In this document: positions 5,876 through 6,503 of the stretch, in pieces
How the letters are laid out: the number at the start of each line of letters is the position of its first letter
How positions within the stretch are numbered: the stretch's first letter is position 1
Origin: Thermoanaerobaculales bacterium
GTDB lineage: Bacteria; Acidobacteriota; Thermoanaerobaculia; Thermoanaerobaculales; Sulfomarinibacteraceae
DNA length: 6,503 bases
NCBI GenBank assembly: GCA_029932545.1
Contig: JAOZPW010000224.1
Span: 1 to 6,503 of the forward strand
Direction of reading: 5' to 3'
Notes under the pieces: generated by a model
What the model saw: the letters and a program-made list of their open reading frames with translations, nothing else
Database searches by the model: none
Told to the model about the DNA's origin: nothing
Made by a program: the position numbers and the translations under genes

Positions 5876-6503
5876 TTACTCCGCAACAGTCCTCACGCGA
5901 AGGCCTTCCATGATGCCGAGAACCCACGAACTGGCAGCGGGAGCGGGGAGAAAATTGAGATCAGTCGGATCTGCCTCCGTCACCAGAGGGCCCCTGACCA
6001 GCGGCATGAACCGTTTCGTCGGTGAAATCACCCAACGCGCCCCGATACCTGCGGTGGTCGGATCGACCGAACGCACTCTCGACCTTCCCGGAGGTATCGG
6101 ATCAGGCCAAAAGGTAGTGAACCATGCGGGCATCCAGAGGCGCCGAAACCGCTCGAGCGACGGCCCAAAATACTCGGTCGCATCCTGGTCGGTCGACACC
6201 CCAATCGCATGGCAAACCCTGGCATCCGGTGCGACCACAGCATGCAACCCCAATTGCCTGACCCGTAAACAAAAATCGTTTTCCTCATAAAAGAGAAAAT
6301 ACTTGGGATCGAAGCCACCGGCCGCCTGGAAGGTCGTTCTCGTAACGGCCATCAGCGTTCCCGACACGAGCGCGGTCGGCGTCGGCTCTGTCGCCTCCCA
6401 GAGCTTCAACTGTTCTTTGAAGTACCGCCGCCGGGCGGTCCAGAGGCTGTACCTGGCCTCAATCTCGCCCCACCAGCCAGTGTCGGGTGCCTGAGGAACG
6501 GAC
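5876..6503 (-). CDS. Family 2 glycosyltransferase, C-terminal part (5' end beyond the right edge)
   Basis: The minus-strand frame is open from the window edge (first full codon ends at 6502) to TAA at 5878-5876, giving 208 residues. The stretch VSGTLMAVTRTTFQAAGGFD (fragment residues 46-65), then YFLFYEENDFCLRVRQLG (68-85) and CHAIGVS, is the acceptor-side half of a GT2 catalytic domain of the rhamnosyltransferase/WbbL type. EEND stands where most relatives have a HEDVD-like motif. The donor-binding half (DNGS, DxD) would lie outside the window. After the catalytic domain come about 100 residues (from about 108) without a recognised function, with W and P clusters, then a possible beta-rich end. 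The gene converges on the large multi-glycosyltransferase gene with only 31 bases between stops, so both probably belong to one glycan locus on opposite strands. The sugar and acceptor cannot be told. Confidence 0.82.
   Translation of the reverse strand, partial: SVPQAPDTGWWGEIEARYSLWTARRRYFKEQLKLWEATEPTPTALVSGTLMAVTRTTFQAAGGFDPKYFLFYEENDFCLRVRQLGLHAVVAPDARVCHAIGVSTDQDATEYFGPSLERFRRLWMPAWFTTFWPDPIPPGRSRVRSVDPTTAGIGARWVISPTKRFMPLVRGPLVTEADPTDLNFLPAPAASSWVLGIMEGLRVRTVAE

Noticed and set aside
5487..6290. 267-codon plus-strand open frame spanning the end of the large gene and the convergent gene
   Set aside because: It is out of frame with one real gene and antisense to another. The protein is low-complexity, rich in R, S and P, with no recognisable motif.

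Overview
The window is GC-rich bacterial DNA with four protein-coding genes and two intergenic stretches that carry inverted repeats. The coding style, a two-subunit-type pyruvate dehydrogenase E1 and large mosaic glycosyltransferases suggest a Gram-negative environmental bacterium. An Acidobacteriota- or Desulfobacterota/Myxococcota-like genome would fit, but nothing here fixes the phylum.

Left part (1-1401), minus strand. A lipoate-protein ligase-like gene (lplA family) is followed, 273 bases downstream on the same strand, by the first 118 codons of pdhA, the pyruvate dehydrogenase E1 alpha subunit, which runs off the left edge. The order makes metabolic sense: the ligase could lipoylate the E2 subunit that E1 works with. 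The gap between them holds an imperfect long hairpin made of 'CGCAAAGA'-type units, of the kind dispersed through many bacterial genomes, and a short palindrome nearer pdhA.

Divergent intergenic region (about 1402-1689). This separates the lplA-pdhA pair from the rightward glycosyltransferase gene. It contains two copies of a CCGGC-N3-GCCGG palindrome and a second repeat element whose two inverted arms are built from 7-base TCAGCTN units around a 116-base centre.

Right part (1690-6503). One 1384-codon plus-strand gene encodes a chain of five recognisable modules: a PIG-L/LmbE-type zinc deacetylase, a family 2 glycosyltransferase (GT2), a charged helical linker, a second WbbL-like GT2, a beta-rich domain, and a third GT2. 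It ends 31 bases from the stop of a convergent minus-strand gene, the C-terminal 208 codons of another GT2 protein that enters from the right edge. Together these look like one end of a surface-polysaccharide or glycan biosynthesis locus, next to a housekeeping lipoylation/pyruvate dehydrogenase locus.

The most notable item is the single polypeptide that joins a sugar deacetylase to three glycosyltransferases. Its individual domains belong to known families; its substrate and product cannot be read from the sequence.
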